Assembly (NCBI GenBank): GCA_001931905.2
Contig: MSJI02000651.1
Location: forward strand, 1-63,960
Direction: 5' to 3'
Origin: Cladosporium sp. IMV 00045
Lineage: Eukaryota; Ascomycota; Dothideomycetes; Cladosporiales; Cladosporiaceae
Length of the DNA stretch: 63,960 nt
Under the pieces are notes generated by a model. That model saw only the letters and a list, made by a program, of their open reading frames with translations, had not been told where the DNA came from and made no database searches. Position numbers and translations under genes: made by a program. Below are positions 53,601-63,960 of this stretch, piece after piece (position 1 is the first letter of the stretch; each line of letters begins with the position of its first letter).

Positions 53601-56146
53601 TGTCTTCTACTGCTGCGCTGTCTGGCGAGACTGGCAATAACACCAGCGACCTGCCAATCTCATCTGTCGTTTCTGCAAGTGCAAACACGACCCCAGAGTC
53701 TACCACCAGCGATGGCGGCCTGCTCGGCTCGGTTGTGACTGGTATTCTGGGATCAGAGACCACCGAGAGTGCACCTGCGCCCACGGCGAACACCACCGAG
53801 TCTTCCTCTGGACTTCTCGGCACTGGCGGAGTTATTCCTATCCCACTGCCGACTGACTCTGAGGACTCCACAGGCGCATCGACTTCGTCCACTGCGTCAG
53901 CGACCGGTGTGCCTGGAATTGTTTCGTCGGCCGCTTCAGACTTCTCCAGCGCAGCTGCTTCCGCGGAATCTTCTGTCCTCTCCGAAGTAGGCCAGAGCTC
54001 CACTGCCACCGGAACGGCGTCCGCCACCAGCGAGGCGTCTGCTGCCCTGTCAAGCTTGGCTTCCTCCCTCAGCTCAGACTTCTCCAGTGTTGCCGCGACC
54101 GCGACCGACAGTGCGGTTTCCGAGTCTCTTTCTGCCAGTTTCTCGAGCATTCTGAGCAGCGCCGCGTCGTCTGTGGACTCTGAGCTTTCCAGCCATTTCA
54201 CGGGCAGCGCCTCTTCAGCGTCAGCCACCGGCCCGGCCTCGTCCAACATCGCTGCATCGCTCACACAAACGGAATCCAACAACACGACCGTAGCTTCCGC
54301 CACTGAGACCGGCAGCAGCACCATCGCTCCGTCTACTGGCACCGCTCCGGCAACCATCACTTCGAGCACGATCTCCGGATCTGAGGGCAGCTCTGTCGTC
54401 GCGGTCCCTGTGACCAGCTCTTCAAGCCTCGAGCTCACTTCTAGCACCATCACCGGCTCTTCTGGCACGACTGTCGTTCCCGTGCCCATCTCGGACTCCG
54501 AGAGCTCCTCTCCCATTTACAGCCTGAGCACGTCTACAGGAACCGACGGTACGACCGCGGTTCCCGTGCCAATTTCTACTGGCGTGCCCGAGAGCAGCGT
54601 TGGTACTGGAAGCTCTGCGGCATCGACCTCGAGCAACTCGGGGACTGCAGTTGAACAAACGACATCCTCAGCCTTCCCGACGCTGGAGCCTTCTTCGGTC
54701 GCTTCGAGCAACTCTACTGACAGCAGCACTGAAGTGCCCATCATTCCTATCGTCACTGGCTCCGCAACTGAATCCGCGTCCGAATCTGCAACTGCTGGAT
54801 CTGGTGACTCCACATCAGATGCGCAGTCATCAGCCACCGGTTCCGCTTCCACTACTTCTGAATCGGCGGAAGCTGCTACCACAAGCGAGATTGCAAGCTC
54901 TTCTCCAAGTGAGGTCTACAGCACTACGTCTGAGGAATCTACAACTGGCGTTGTGCCAATTCCAATCCCTACCGGCCCAGAGTCAACCGATGCTTCCATC
55001 CCGGAGACCACGCCTCCCCAAACCTCTACTGAGGCTCCGCACTCAATCGTGCCCACTGGGAGCGACGATGCCACTTCTCTCGAGGTCCCGACCAGTCTTG
55101 CCTTTGCCCCGACAACAACCGCACCGCCTCCCACCGAGACGAACGCAGACCAGTCGAGCAGCTTGGCTTCAGATGGTTCCACTACCACTGCCCCCACGGG
55201 CTTCCCCACCAGCATGCCTCGCATGATTCAACCTCCAGGTGGTATCCCTGAAGTCCCGGCAAACGGCTCCCTCATCCAGATTGGTTTCAACTATGGCCTG
55301 AACTACGGCTTCGTTGCTAGCAGCGCTACTGCCATCAGTCAGATCTTTGCCTTCTTGCCCCAGGGTCTTGCCTATGGCCTCAGCATCGACCCGTCGAACA
55401 TCAAGATGAACGGGCTGATGCCGTACGATACCTCCAAGGAGCTTGGCTACATGACCACTCTGGCGCAGGCCTACATTCCATCTGACCTCGTCGATCAGCT
55501 GCAGCTCGACCTGCACACTCCCGTCAGCAATCTCTATGGCAACCCCGCACCCTCGATCCGCACTCTGATGTCCATGGTCAACCCCAGCCTGCCCGTCCAG
55601 CCCGGCGCGAGCCTGGATGGCAGCAGCTCATCCGAAAACAATCCAGCTGCCACCACTTCCGCAGCAGCTGGCGATGGTGCTCCCATTGGTGGCGACTCAG
55701 GCTCATCCCAACCCGTCCGCGGCACCAGCGTCGGAATTGGTGTCGGAGCCTGCGCCGGTGCGGCCCTCTACGCCGCAGCTATGGTCTACGTCGCCCGCCG
55801 ATACAAGAAGAAGCGCTCTCGCCACGAACGCACCTCCTCCGTCCCCGCCTCGCAGCCTGAAATGTCCCAGCGCGGCTCAAACCTGACAGGAGGCGTCATG
55901 GGCGGTGGAATGGGCGGCTACATCATGAGCGGCGCCAACGGCCATAGTAACAACGGCAACAGCATCGCCAACGGCAACGGCCGCGCGTCCGCAGCCGTGA
56001 CGGCGGCTTCGGGCGGCCAGCATAGCAACGGCAGCGGCGGAAGCAGGGGCAGTCGCAATAGCGGGCACAGCTCCAATACCCGCAGCGTGCGAGAGCAGGG
56101 CATCTCCGCGCCTGTCATGAGTGAGAATAGCTTGGGCTGGAACTGA
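50648..56146 (+). CDS. MSB2: signalling mucin Msb2
   Basis: The single exon encodes 1832 aa. Msb2 is a plasma-membrane mucin that senses surface or osmotic cues and feeds the Cdc42-dependent MAPK pathways controlling invasive growth and, in plant pathogens, infection structures. A signal peptide (MRTSSAAWAAALAVMSAHG) is followed by some 1500 residues rich in Ser, Thr and Pro with degenerate STGG(M/L)P repeats. The conserved membrane-proximal region runs from about 1541 (IQIGFNYGLNYGFVASSAT) past LMPYDTSKELGYMTTLAQAY to IRTLMSMVNPSLPV. One membrane helix lies near 1695-1716 (GIGVGACAGAALYAAAMVYV), then a basic RRYKKKRSRHER stop and a tail of about 115 residues rich in Gly/Asn/Ser. The ATG at 50648 opens the signal peptide. 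Confidence 0.92.
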   Translation: MRTSSAAWAAALAVMSAHGPFTTAEAAPARQYDERPGYQPFRAMKRQYTNSSAPAVPSTSSEEQSPETSSAEPSESVYFDWAPFLSSLSADEPWSTPGQSEYTTTIEPTLDGLSEAHTVTITNTRTTSAQPTSSLTSSPVPWTSSSSNVAEDTSYPSSSSAVNDEDQGASSSERPWWDNDDTTSSVYSEPTSSVASTGEMPENPIQPTFSESSPSSSATTSSQWTPSSSPVSSSTPSSSSEVYDFGAETSSAVDEEAPESSQQAPFDNAPSRGFPETTIQPTAPATSSEQPSRGFPGSETVEPTWSSSAVSSSSTHESSRHRGGFGQNFGERPSNGMPASQDIVPPTASSSTLSETSSQAFEQGSTGGMPASESIVLPTSSAATTTSSAVTTSSVESENVGAFGLGSTGGMPASENIVPPTAPSSVASTTSQVYDQGSTGGMPASENIVPPTSSAAATASSAESENVASSGLGSTGGMPASESIVLPTSSSTTSSADGEGLLGGILGLGSTGGMPASESIIPPTAPSSIASTTSQVYDQGTTGGLPPSESIVTPTSSPTTSSADSEGLGGILGLGSTGGLPALESIIPPTAPATTSSVAEESARIGSTGRIPASESVVLPTPPSSLASTSSDRRSGFRGRPSNFTSRGGFGVSSSTTEASSSSEFVASTGGIPSNEPQPTAPSSAIQSSPSSEFVASTGGQIPSNEPQPTAPSSARLSETSSSSNVGSTGGIPDVVIPPTASSEESTVSSSSVGYVGSTGGLPESVVQPTSSSALRTRPEEGGSTGGVPETIVSPTPGSSSPSVGGFAAPTGSAPSSVQQPTGPSLSTTSQEVGTTGQVPSNPVLPTVSSTASELNSSSPDVDSETVVPFAGSTGGRVPENPLTPTSGSTVMLTTRSADLPIRPVPTGASSQGGSDGFAQPFTEPAPTGTFSAESNSSAIDSSSSLGAITVGLSTVIEGTASTTSSASLSDATTSAENASAPIPLSSTAALSGETGNNTSDLPISSVVSASANTTPESTTSDGGLLGSVVTGILGSETTESAPAPTANTTESSSGLLGTGGVIPIPLPTDSEDSTGASTSSTASATGVPGIVSSAASDFSSAAASAESSVLSEVGQSSTATGTASATSEASAALSSLASSLSSDFSSVAATATDSAVSESLSASFSSILSSAASSVDSELSSHFTGSASSASATGPASSNIAASLTQTESNNTTVASATETGSSTIAPSTGTAPATITSSTISGSEGSSVVAVPVTSSSSLELTSSTITGSSGTTVVPVPISDSESSSPIYSLSTSTGTDGTTAVPVPISTGVPESSVGTGSSAASTSSNSGTAVEQTTSSAFPTLEPSSVASSNSTDSSTEVPIIPIVTGSATESASESATAGSGDSTSDAQSSATGSASTTSESAEAATTSEIASSSPSEVYSTTSEESTTGVVPIPIPTGPESTDASIPETTPPQTSTEAPHSIVPTGSDDATSLEVPTSLAFAPTTTAPPPTETNADQSSSLASDGSTTTAPTGFPTSMPRMIQPPGGIPEVPANGSLIQIGFNYGLNYGFVASSATAISQIFAFLPQGLAYGLSIDPSNIKMNGLMPYDTSKELGYMTTLAQAYIPSDLVDQLQLDLHTPVSNLYGNPAPSIRTLMSMVNPSLPVQPGASLDGSSSSENNPAATTSAAAGDGAPIGGDSGSSQPVRGTSVGIGVGACAGAALYAAAMVYVARRYKKKRSRHERTSSVPASQPEMSQRGSNLTGGVMGGGMGGYIMSGANGHSNNGNSIANGNGRASAAVTAASGGQHSNGSGGSRGSRNSGHSSNTRSVREQGISAPVMSENSLGWN
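51650..53035 (+). repeat. mucin repeat array in MSB2
   Basis: About a dozen degenerate units built on GSTGGMPASESIVLPT with variable Ser/Thr spacers of 15-35 residues. The DNA is also repetitive (for example TCGACGGGTGGTATGCCTGC and close variants), so unit number may vary between strains. Confidence 0.8.
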
Positions 56147-56961
56147 GTGTTGTTTTATGTAGTCTTTTCCCGTTTTTATTTTTTTATTCTTCTCATGTTT
56201 TTTTTTTTTTTCGATTGATCTAGAAGGGAAGGAAAAGGAAGAAAGCAAGGAACAAATGGAAGGAGGGAGAGGTGAAGGCACAAGACAAGTACTAAAATTG
56301 AGAAAAATCACACGTACACAGACAGCCAGACGATTTGGAAGGTGAAGAAAAAGAAGAAGAACGCAAATGAGAACCGTTCTGTCCCCTTTCTTGCTGTTGT
56401 TATTTGGAAGGGCTACTGCGCCGCCGCCGCCGGTACTTTTTTCATTTATTATATTCTTTTATTTCTCTTCCTTATTACCCGTTTCTTCTTCCTTTTTCAT
56501 TCTGTTGATCACTTCTTTCTCACTTTGCTACCTTACTTTTCTGTCTTGAAGAGAACAACAATAGACGATGGATTTTGATATTTGAAACATGGTTGGTATG
56601 TACGCAATTTGAAAAAAGAGAAGAGAAATTAAGCTATCGTTATTATTGTTCATTGGTACCCGCAGCAGATCTGCACTTCCCATTGCTCACTAGACTTCAC
56701 TATTTCAAAAGATCGACCGGACGGGTGTCACGATGTAAGGCAAGGTTCATGTTTGGAGCTCTTCACGCTGGAGTTTGCGGATGCGGACGAAGCGGCCGCT
56801 TAACCCCGGTACGACCTCACTCTGTCTGGGCATGCGATATGTAAGCAAAGGATTAGTCGTGCTGCTTTTACTCATCGAAGGATGGGTTCTGTCTAGTTAA
56901 ATACTCGATTCCTCTGCTCTCGACGGCTTCAAACTCAAACACTCCACTCTCAAACGCAACA
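56147..56961. other. MSB2 3' flank and SDR promoter
   Basis: T-rich tracts (56190-56212 and 56440-56550) follow MSB2. No gene is seen. Confidence 0.4.
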
Positions 56962-58003
56962 ATGCCGCCACCAAGAGGAACGCCCAACCCCATTGAAGGA
57001 CCAGGTGAGTGCTGCTTGCACAATGTATCTCTATCATATGCTCTATTCTGACTTCAACACAGGCGACTTCACGGTCACTAAAACAGTCCACAACGACACC
57101 TACCCAGCCATCGATCCGACGAAACAGAACCTCGCCGGCAAAGTCGTCTTCATCAGCGGCGCGAGCAGAGGCATTGGCCGAGCCACAGCCATCAGCTTCG
57201 CCAAAGCGGGCGCCTCGACCATCGTCCTCGCCGCCCGTTCTAGTCTCGACGTCAGCGAATCTGCCGTCCTGCAAGCCGCCAAAACTGCAGGCAGACCGGC
57301 CCCAACCGTCCTGAAAGTCAACCTTGAAGTGACGAATGTCGAGTCTGTGGCGAGTGCTGTTGCGCAAGTCGAGAAAGCTGCTGGCAGACTGGATGTTCTG
57401 ATCAACAATGCGGGTGTCATCGACATGGCTTCCATCACCGACAGCGACCCGGACACTTGGTGGAACGTCTGGGAAGTCAACGTCAAAGGGCCCTACCTGC
57501 TCGCTCGAGCCTTCATTCCGTTGATGCTTAGAGTCCAAGACTCGATGAAGCAAGTCCTCACCGTGGCAAGGTACGTCGAACCCATTCCTTCTCGTTGATC
57601 AAAACCCGTCACCACGCTGACCGATCTGTCCTCAAGCGTCGGCGCACACCTCCTCACACCCACCCTCTCCGCCTACCAACCCTCCAAGCTCGCCGCCCTC
57701 CGTTTCACCGAGTTCATCCAAGCCGAGCACGGGTCGCAGGGTTTGACGGCCATTTCCATCCACCCGGGGAACATTCTGACCGAAATGGCGACGGAGGGCG
57801 AGATGAAGGAGGAATTCAGGGCCGTTTTCACCGAGACGGTGGAATTGCCGGCCGATACGATTGTTTGGCTCACGAGTGGGGGGAGGAGCTGGTTGGGTGG
57901 ACGGTATGTGAATGTTACGTGGGATGTGGAGGAGTTGGAGGAGAGGAGGGAGAGCGTGGTGAGGGGGGATGGGTTGAGGGTGAAGTTGGATGTTGATTTT
58001 TGA
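56962..58003 (+). CDS. short-chain dehydrogenase/reductase
   Basis: Three exons, 56962-57004, 57063-57570 and 57637-58003, give 305 aa. Classical SDR enzymes oxidise or reduce alcohols, ketones or lipids with NAD(P)H. The glycine motif is SGASRGIG (near residue 45), then LDVLINNAGVIDMAS, and the catalytic Tyr197 and Lys201 in AYQPSK; the catalytic Ser lies in VASVGAHLL, across the second intron. After the active site come AISIHPGNILTEM and GGRYVNVTWDVEEL. An unusual N-terminal arm of about 38 residues precedes the Rossmann fold. The substrate is unknown. Both introns (58 and 66 bp) have consensus ends and the phases fit. Confidence 0.87.
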
Positions 58004-60898
58004 GGGGGGAGTTTGGTGTTTGGCATTGTAAGTAGGGTCGAGGCGAAGGGATAGGTTTGCAGTTGGGTGTCTGAATCGTTCGTTTGGGTGCTTCGATGAA
58101 ACCGCTTCTCCCGGGCATTATGGCACAACCAGTGCCTCTACTGCAGCGTTGTCTTAGCGCTTCAAATGGGGTTTCGTAAGCTAAAAATCATATGCAGATT
58201 GGCTGATTGAATGATAATCGACTACAATGGTGCTGGTACTCATAATTCGAAGACCGGTATGCAATCACAGGGAACAGATCACTGAACCTTCGTGCCGATC
58301 TACCGCAAGTACAGCACCTAATCGCAGTATAAACGCGTTCCTAGAGCACATTGTGGGGGCAACGTACGGTGCATGTACCTCTTCTCGATGTGCTGACGTG
58401 AAAGCTGACATGTACACTCATTCCGCACTGCAACGCCACGGTACATATAGCTCTGCTCGAGCATGCGGCTGGCTGAATCCGACAGACGGGCAGATCATGA
58501 CAGCTCTAACAACCAAGCCATGGCAAGGCTGACGAGACATCAGGCCGTGTTGATCAAACGATGCAGACTGCAGCCACCGGCCTGATCTGCTGGTTATGAT
58601 CGACAGTACTCTGGTCTGGCGTGGTCTGGGTCTCGAATTCGATCATGCTGTTGGGAAAAGCCAGATATGCCGAGTGAGGCACGACGCACTGATCGAGGTT
58701 GCAATAGCGTTGGAGTGACGTCGATCACCGAGAGGTGATGGACTGTGGTAAGCCTCACTGACGGCTCCAGCCGTTCAATTGGCAAGAACTGTGAACGGCA
58801 TGCTGTCATAGACCGACCTCTCGAGTTCGGAGGCGACCAATGCTGATCAGCTCTAGGTACTGCATGCCTAGTGCTCTCTCTGATTTGGAAACACATCTAA
58901 CGAACAGGCGTTTCGGCCTCGAGGGTCGCTCTACCTTTCTAACATGTCCGCACTTCCAGAACTCTAGATGACGAACCGCCAATTCTCGACTGCACGAGCA
59001 GAGCATGAACGATACACCTGCGAGGACTTCAAGGTCTCTCTCTCTAAGCGAACGGTCATCTGAGGCTCGCATACTGGTATGCCGTAGATCCAACGCCTCT
59101 GGAGCCATAGACTCTCTCAGTATGCGTTGAAACGCATGGCCAGGCCATCTGTAACAACACAATGTCGTCAGGTGTTGTTAATGGCTGCAGTCCACTCAGG
59201 CTTCGAGGCTGTCACGAACACGTTCTTCTCACCACTCATCCGCTGTCGGCTAGTTCTTATCCGAGCCTGCAGCAGGGCATTTCGAGCTCGCAGCAGGCGT
59301 TAATATGGCAAAGATTTTCATCGCAGCCAGCCACAGCATTCGACATAAGCGAAAAGGCAGAGTGCACTTGCCCAAGAGAGAGTCTCAGCACTTGCGTGTT
59401 GCTCGTTGTAGACTGACATGCGCGGCTGATCTCCGAAGAGAGCTCCACATTGGCTTGCAAGTTCGCCTCTGGCTATGCTTGACGACTCATCGCAGCCAGC
59501 CACCATTCCTCGAGCGTCTCTATAGAATGACAGAGACATCGAATGGATGTCGCTGAGGCGGTTAGACATACACTTGAGCTTGAAGGTATTTTTCAGCCTT
59601 AGCACATGTTCTCTGGGAGACGATCAGCTAGTCCCATTGGCCTGAGATGAGAAAAAGGGCGTTGAGTACACCGCAGATGAACGCTTATCGATCGAGCGGT
59701 GACATGAGCGGTACCAAGCCACCCTTCAAAACAAGCACTACTCGAGCATATAAAGACAGCCCAAGTCGCCCTTAAAATCATCTCGAATCATCTCGCCTCA
59801 CTATCGACTCATCTCATCACCCAACGCCATATCCCACCAACGTCCCATCTCCAACAACCAACGACAACTTTCCATGATGGCCGAACCCCACCAGGCGTAA
59901 AAGGTCCTTCCGACCGACCAATCCCCCTCAGCGGATCTTCCTTCGCTCGCCAATTGCTCAGAGTCTCCTTCCAGGCCAGAAATGAGAGCACGCTGCATGT
60001 CTCGCACACGACGCTGTCGTTTGGCGAGGCTTGGTCGATGAGGTCTGAGATTTCAGGGGTTGGCTTGAGCGTGGGTTGGGAAGGGGGATGTCGGATTGGG
60101 GAAGGGAGAAAGGTTTTGAGTTCGAGTTTTTTGACGGCCTTGTCTTGCCTTTTTTGGGGCTCTACCTGTCGCATTTTGATCTGTCGTTTCGCGGGATCGA
60201 ATATCAGAATCGAATGTGTGATGGACCACTGGAATCACTTGCCTTTTTTTTCCGAACACGTCGCCCGGATGTTTCTCTTCCCTGGCGAGAGGCCGGTCAA
60301 CCGGACCAGAGTTTCAGATCCTCGTTGACCTTGCAATACGACGCGAGCGATCGGAAAACGGGAGGACTGATAAAGTGTAAGCTTCTGACTTCGCAGGAGT
60401 CCAGCAAATGTTCGCAGGCCTGGGGGTTCGTGAGGTATGTCTTGTCTTCCTTCTTGGACGACACCGTAGTACTGATGCTCTGACATGAAAGAAGGAACAC
60501 AGGTCTTATGGTTTTCGTCGATGCGTAAAGTCCAGCTGTGAGAGCCTGATACTTCAATGTGATTGGAGCATAGTAGGCTCATTTCCATCAGAATAATATC
60601 AGACTATCGTTTCTCGTAAGTTGCTGGTGTACACAAGAAAGGACACTACGCCCTTGGTCTCGCCTTATTGTCCATTGGCTATATTTGACGGGTCACTGAG
60701 TTCGATACGTGGGATCATGAAACCATCGAGGATGCCCCAATGATGTGACGAAGGAAAGGAGCACCGACCTACAGTCCAAGTCTTACTCAAAGCGACGAGT
60801 AGACAAGAAAGGCCGACTTACACATATTCCGCATCATCAAGAAGGCCATTCAAACACAAACAAGCGGCCTTCCACGCTTCGACCGGTCGGAAAGAGCC
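58004..60898. other. gene-poor region, no confident gene
   Basis: About 2.9 kb with normal base composition but no long frame. A minus-strand 121-codon frame at 60174-59809 has a protein-like start (CETCSVLSFLAWKETLSN) and a protein-like continuation in another frame (FYAWWGSAIMESCRWLL), which could mark a decayed gene. The motif TCATCGCAGCCAGCCAC occurs at 59321 and, with one base changed, at 59488. Nothing else is supported. Confidence 0.4.
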
Positions 60899-61692
60899 TC
60901 ACGCAACGCCTCCTCTTCCGCCATCAATCACACTCGCCCTCTCCGCCTCCGACCGCCCACTCCTCTCCATCAACGTCGAGTCCTCGAAGTCCATGAAGAC
61001 CACCTCATCCCCAGGGGTGGTGAGCATGTTGTACCTGTTGACGTCTCCGTGGCAGACGCCCTTCGCATGAAGTCGTGCGAGAGCGTCTCAGACACGCGCC
61101 GTGGTCTGCAGCCACAGGGTGTCTGCCTTCGATGGCCTGGCAGAGGAGACCGACGACTCGATCCGACGTCTCTTCGTAAACGTAGCCGAGAAGCTTCGGG
61201 GCACATGGTGGGTTTTCACGCAGCAGGTGTTGGTACATCGTCACCTCTTGCTTGAGGTAGTTGAGCTGGTAAGGGAACGGGGCTATTTTCATGAAGGCGT
61301 CTTGCTCGCCGAGGCGGGCCCGTGGAGTCCCCCGCTTGGGCTGGCTGAGAATCTTGACACTGAAAGTAATCATACCGTGGTAAGTCGGCGAGCAACATAT
61401 CGCTTGAAAGTGCTTGTGGCGCCGTACGATCCAATTCCGTGTATACTCCTGACTCCGTTTTCAGCACGTTCATAGTGTGCCAGTCGTGATCGTGCCAGCC
61501 CGGAAGCCTCCTTAGATTCCTCAGTATCAGGGACGACTCTGTTCGCTCGGCTTCTGGGATGATGCTCGCGTCGGTGATTGTCACGTACACGACTCTCTTG
61601 ACGATGCTGGTGTTATGAGCGATTCGATAGAGGCAGTCGATATCTGAGGCTTCGACGTCGAGCACGGCATCTTCTGCGTGTGAGGTTCGCAT
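60899..61692 (-). pseudogene. kinase-like phosphotransferase gene with two frameshifts
   Basis: Three consecutive frames on the minus strand make up one kinase-like protein of about 260 aa. The first (from the ATG at 61692) includes WHDHDWHTMNVLKTESG and ends near DLPRYDYF; the second carries the ATP-site lysine segment AFMKIAPFPYQ and LLGYVYEETSDRVVG; the third has the catalytic loop HAKGVCHGDVNRYNML and the metal-binding FMDFED. Joins fall near 61340-61370 and 61080-61095. No plausible intron explains the second; a weak 58-bp intron is possible at the first. The family is common and often expanded in Pezizomycotina, with many decayed copies. Sequencing errors are the alternative. Confidence 0.6.
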
Positions 61693-62855
61693 TTTCACCG
61701 CCTGGCGGCAAACGGACAATTGATGGGGTAAATACAACGGAGTTGCAGGAACTCCTCTTCAAATCCCCGGGATCTCGAATGTTTTGTCGTTTTCTATGCT
61801 TCTTCTACTGCAGCACGCCGAGAAGTTGTCTGTTTTGGGTAGGTACGTGGAAGGAACATCACGCGGGTTCACTCGCTTGTAACCTCCGCAGTACAATAAT
61901 CATGCAAGGGTCTTTGCCGATGCCCCTCATGTGAGATCTATTTGGTCATCGCCTACGTGATCTCTGTAGGTAGAAGCATCTGGCCAGACAGGCCGACGCA
62001 GGTTCCAACCGAGGCCACATGGTCGCCGTAGCGCATGTCGCCGTAGATGCATGCGTCTTGGGTAATTGAGATTGCGAGAAACTAGGGTCCATACTAAACA
62101 ACAAGTGTGGACACTGGTCGGGGAAATAAACGTGTGGACCTCGGTGCGGTGGTAGCGGGGCTTGAGATGATAATGAGATTAGGGCTTTGGGGATGGGGAG
62201 GCAGTCGAGGATGGTAAGCGAAGAGGATACCATTTTGATGTGCGCAGAACATTGAAGGTACCTCACCCCCGAAGCTGAAGGGACGTGAAGCTCTCTGCCA
62301 GCGAAACGGACATGAAACAAGTCCATCCACACGGCCGCGTAGACTTTGATACTTCCACCAGCCTTGTTGCCGCGACCAATGGACAGTCACAGCTGCAAAC
62401 GCCATGGGCCGGACTAGAACCACAGCATTTCTCCTTCACAGCGCATCTAATATTCTGCAGCATCGAGCTAAGCAAGGTCAAACCGTATAGATGTCCGGCA
62501 GACAGACGGTGCCATCCTCCCCGTCTCCCGTCTCCATCTCCCGTCGCTCGCTGTGCATGACTATTTCACTTTTATCCAGCCAGCGCTAACGAATGGCGTT
62601 GCCCTCGTGCCTCCTCCACCTCCCTTCTTCCACCGCTCTTCAACAACAACGACAATAACCACATAAAACCACATTTCGCAAACCAACACAACATTCGTGG
62701 AAAAAACCCAGTCCTCATCCTCCTCGCCTTCGCTCACCGCAATACCCCTCCCTATCCTCACTCCATGTCTTGAGCTTCCCTCGACCCGACTTGATGGGCA
62801 CTCGCCGGCAGCACACCACTCACTCCTCCCCGCCTCCCACCCACCGCACTGGAGC
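61693..62855. other. intergenic, cyclin promoter side
   Basis: No gene is supported. The frame of the cyclin is open from 62697 but has no ATG before 62856. C/T-rich stretches precede the cyclin start. Confidence 0.4.
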
Positions 62856-63213
62856 ATGGAAGATGCTCCCACCCACCACGGCGCACACGATGGAGAACCA
62901 AAAGGCGCCCTGAACAATAACAACACCACCACCACCACCACCACCACCTCACCGCCCGCCCCACCAAACCCCAACGCCGACGGCTCCCTCCCCGCCATCG
63001 ACGCCCGCTTCGACTCCCTCTCCCACTCGCCCGTCCACCTCACCTCTCCCACCTGGGACATCACCTCCCTCTCCGCCCTAGGTGCCCTGCGCACGCTTCA
63101 AAACACACTCGAAACGCTCACCGAAGCCGCCGCAGACGTGCCTCCCACGCCCCCCATCTCCCGCCCCGCGACACCAACCCACGCCGCAAAACCAAACGAA
63201 AACACCCATTCCC

Positions 63214-63244
<31 letters not shown>

Positions 63245-63677
63245 CTACATCGGCGCCAACGCCGACCCCCACCACGTGCAACACGCCGCCATCGCCCGCC
63301 GCTTTTTCAGCAAACACCCTCCCCCCTTCAGCATCACCGCCTACCTCGCGCGCCAACACGCCTACTGCCCGCACAGCCCGGGCGTCTACCTCACCGCGGC
63401 ACACTACATTCACCGCCTGTGCGTCGTGGAAGGCGTGCTGCCCGCCACGAACCGCACGGTGCATCGGCTGTGTTTGGCGGCGACGAGGATTGCGGCCAAG
63501 GCGTTGGAGGATAATAAGTGGAGTCAGCAGCGGGTCGCGCAGGTGGGGGGTGTTAGTGAGCGGCAGCTGTTGGGTTTGGAGGTGGGGTTGTGTTTTTTGC
63601 TGGATTGGGAGTTGGGGGTTGATGAGGGCGGGTTGGCGGGGAGTTTGTTCGGGTTGCAGGTTGCGGGACGGAGGTGA
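62856..63677 (+). CDS. PHO80-type cyclin
   Basis: The single exon encodes 273 aa from the ATG at 62856. PHO80-type cyclins pair with Pho85-like kinases in phosphate signalling, glycogen control or morphogenesis. The N-terminal 100 residues are disordered, with Asn4-Thr8 from an (ACC)n microsatellite. The cyclin box is in the C-terminal 110 residues: FSITAYLARQHAYCPHSPGV, AAHYIHRLCVVEG, LPATNRTVHRLCLAATRIA, DNKWSQQRVAQVGGVSERQL and GLCFLLDWELGVDEGGLAG. The stretch between (residues 70-155) is Pro/Ala/Thr-rich with a repetitive CAG/CAA tract read as Ala-Thr. Which PCL subfamily it belongs to is not clear. Confidence 0.85.
62918..62952 (+). repeat. ACC trinucleotide microsatellite
   Basis: (AAC)/(ACC) repeats inside the cyclin gene encode the Asn/Thr run. 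Length variation would keep the frame. Confidence 0.75.
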
Positions 63678-63960
63678 TGGGATCTGAAGGGATTTGGAGA
63701 GGGGCTTGGTTCGGGTTCTTGGTAGGGGGGAGGTGGTGGTTTGGGATGGGATGGGGCGAAGACGGGGATGCTCTGAAGGTAGTGGTGGAGGTGGTTGGAA
63801 GATCATGAGATGGCTGATGAGGGATCACGATCTCTCTTCTCTTCCTCCTCTTTTCCCCATCATGCACTTGCACAAACGCAATGTCAAGCATCGTGATTTT
63901 GGCAGCGATTTTGGTCGGTTCGGGATGGGCTGCGGGATTGTTATTTTCTTTTTCTTTCTT

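Noticed and set aside
52909..54516. 535-codon minus-strand frame inside MSB2
   Set aside because: It is a mirror of the Ser/Thr-rich repeats on the coding strand, a known artefact of low-complexity coding DNA.
59809..60174. 121-codon minus-strand frame resembling the start of a fungal HET-type protein
   Set aside because: The resemblance is limited to a short Cys-x-x-Cys segment and the frame breaks soon after; too weak to call.

Overview
The window is nuclear DNA from a filamentous ascomycete (Pezizomycotina), most likely a Dothideomycete. The evidence is short introns (about 43-116 bp, typically 50-65) with GTRNGT donors and CTNAC branch points, fungal gene families (ERG4, RAV1, MSB2, SFI1, GH12, GH32, a PHO80-type cyclin), and one AT-rich block with repeat-induced point mutation (RIP) type decay. 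The class is an inference; I could not run a search.

Layout. Positions 380-1154 hold a small secreted protein of unknown function at the edge of an AT-rich, gene-free block (about 1345-5930). That block contains a decayed pogo/Fot1-like transposon remnant and a 171-bp MITE whose arms share its end sequence. From 5982 onward the DNA is ordinary gene-dense euchromatin: GH32 glycosidase (-), TLC-domain membrane protein (-), a broken cell-surface protein gene (-), RAV1 (+), ERG4 (+), a short assembly gap in a poly-T tract, a 383-aa unknown protein (+), a small coiled-coil protein (-), the tRNA m5C methyltransferase TRM4 (+), bleomycin hydrolase (+), LEU2 (+), a 60-aa twin-CX9C protein (-) divergent from SFI1 (+), cytosolic isoleucyl-tRNA synthetase (-), an NAD-binding epimerase (-), an intron-containing tRNA-Pro(CGG) (-), a 68-aa membrane protein (-), a GH12 endoglucanase (+), a 4.4-kb gene-poor stretch leading to the signalling mucin MSB2 (+), a short-chain dehydrogenase (+), a gene-poor stretch, a broken kinase-like gene (-) and a PHO80-like cyclin (+).

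How the genes relate. There is no biosynthetic cluster. The genes are mostly housekeeping (translation: ILS1, TRM4, tRNA-Pro; leucine synthesis: LEU2; ergosterol: ERG4; V-ATPase assembly: RAV1; spindle pole body: SFI1; mitochondrial CX9C protein), interspersed with surface, signalling and plant-polymer functions (MSB2, GH12, GH32, secreted protein) as expected of a plant-associated fungus. The most useful observations are: the RIP-marked transposon/MITE pair; a 60-aa three-exon gene invisible to simple ORF calling; a perfect ACGCG-containing palindrome in the promoter shared by that gene and SFI1; an LDDF motif ladder in the RAV1 tail; two genes that look like recent pseudogenes; and exon models for several genes whose ORFs are broken by introns.
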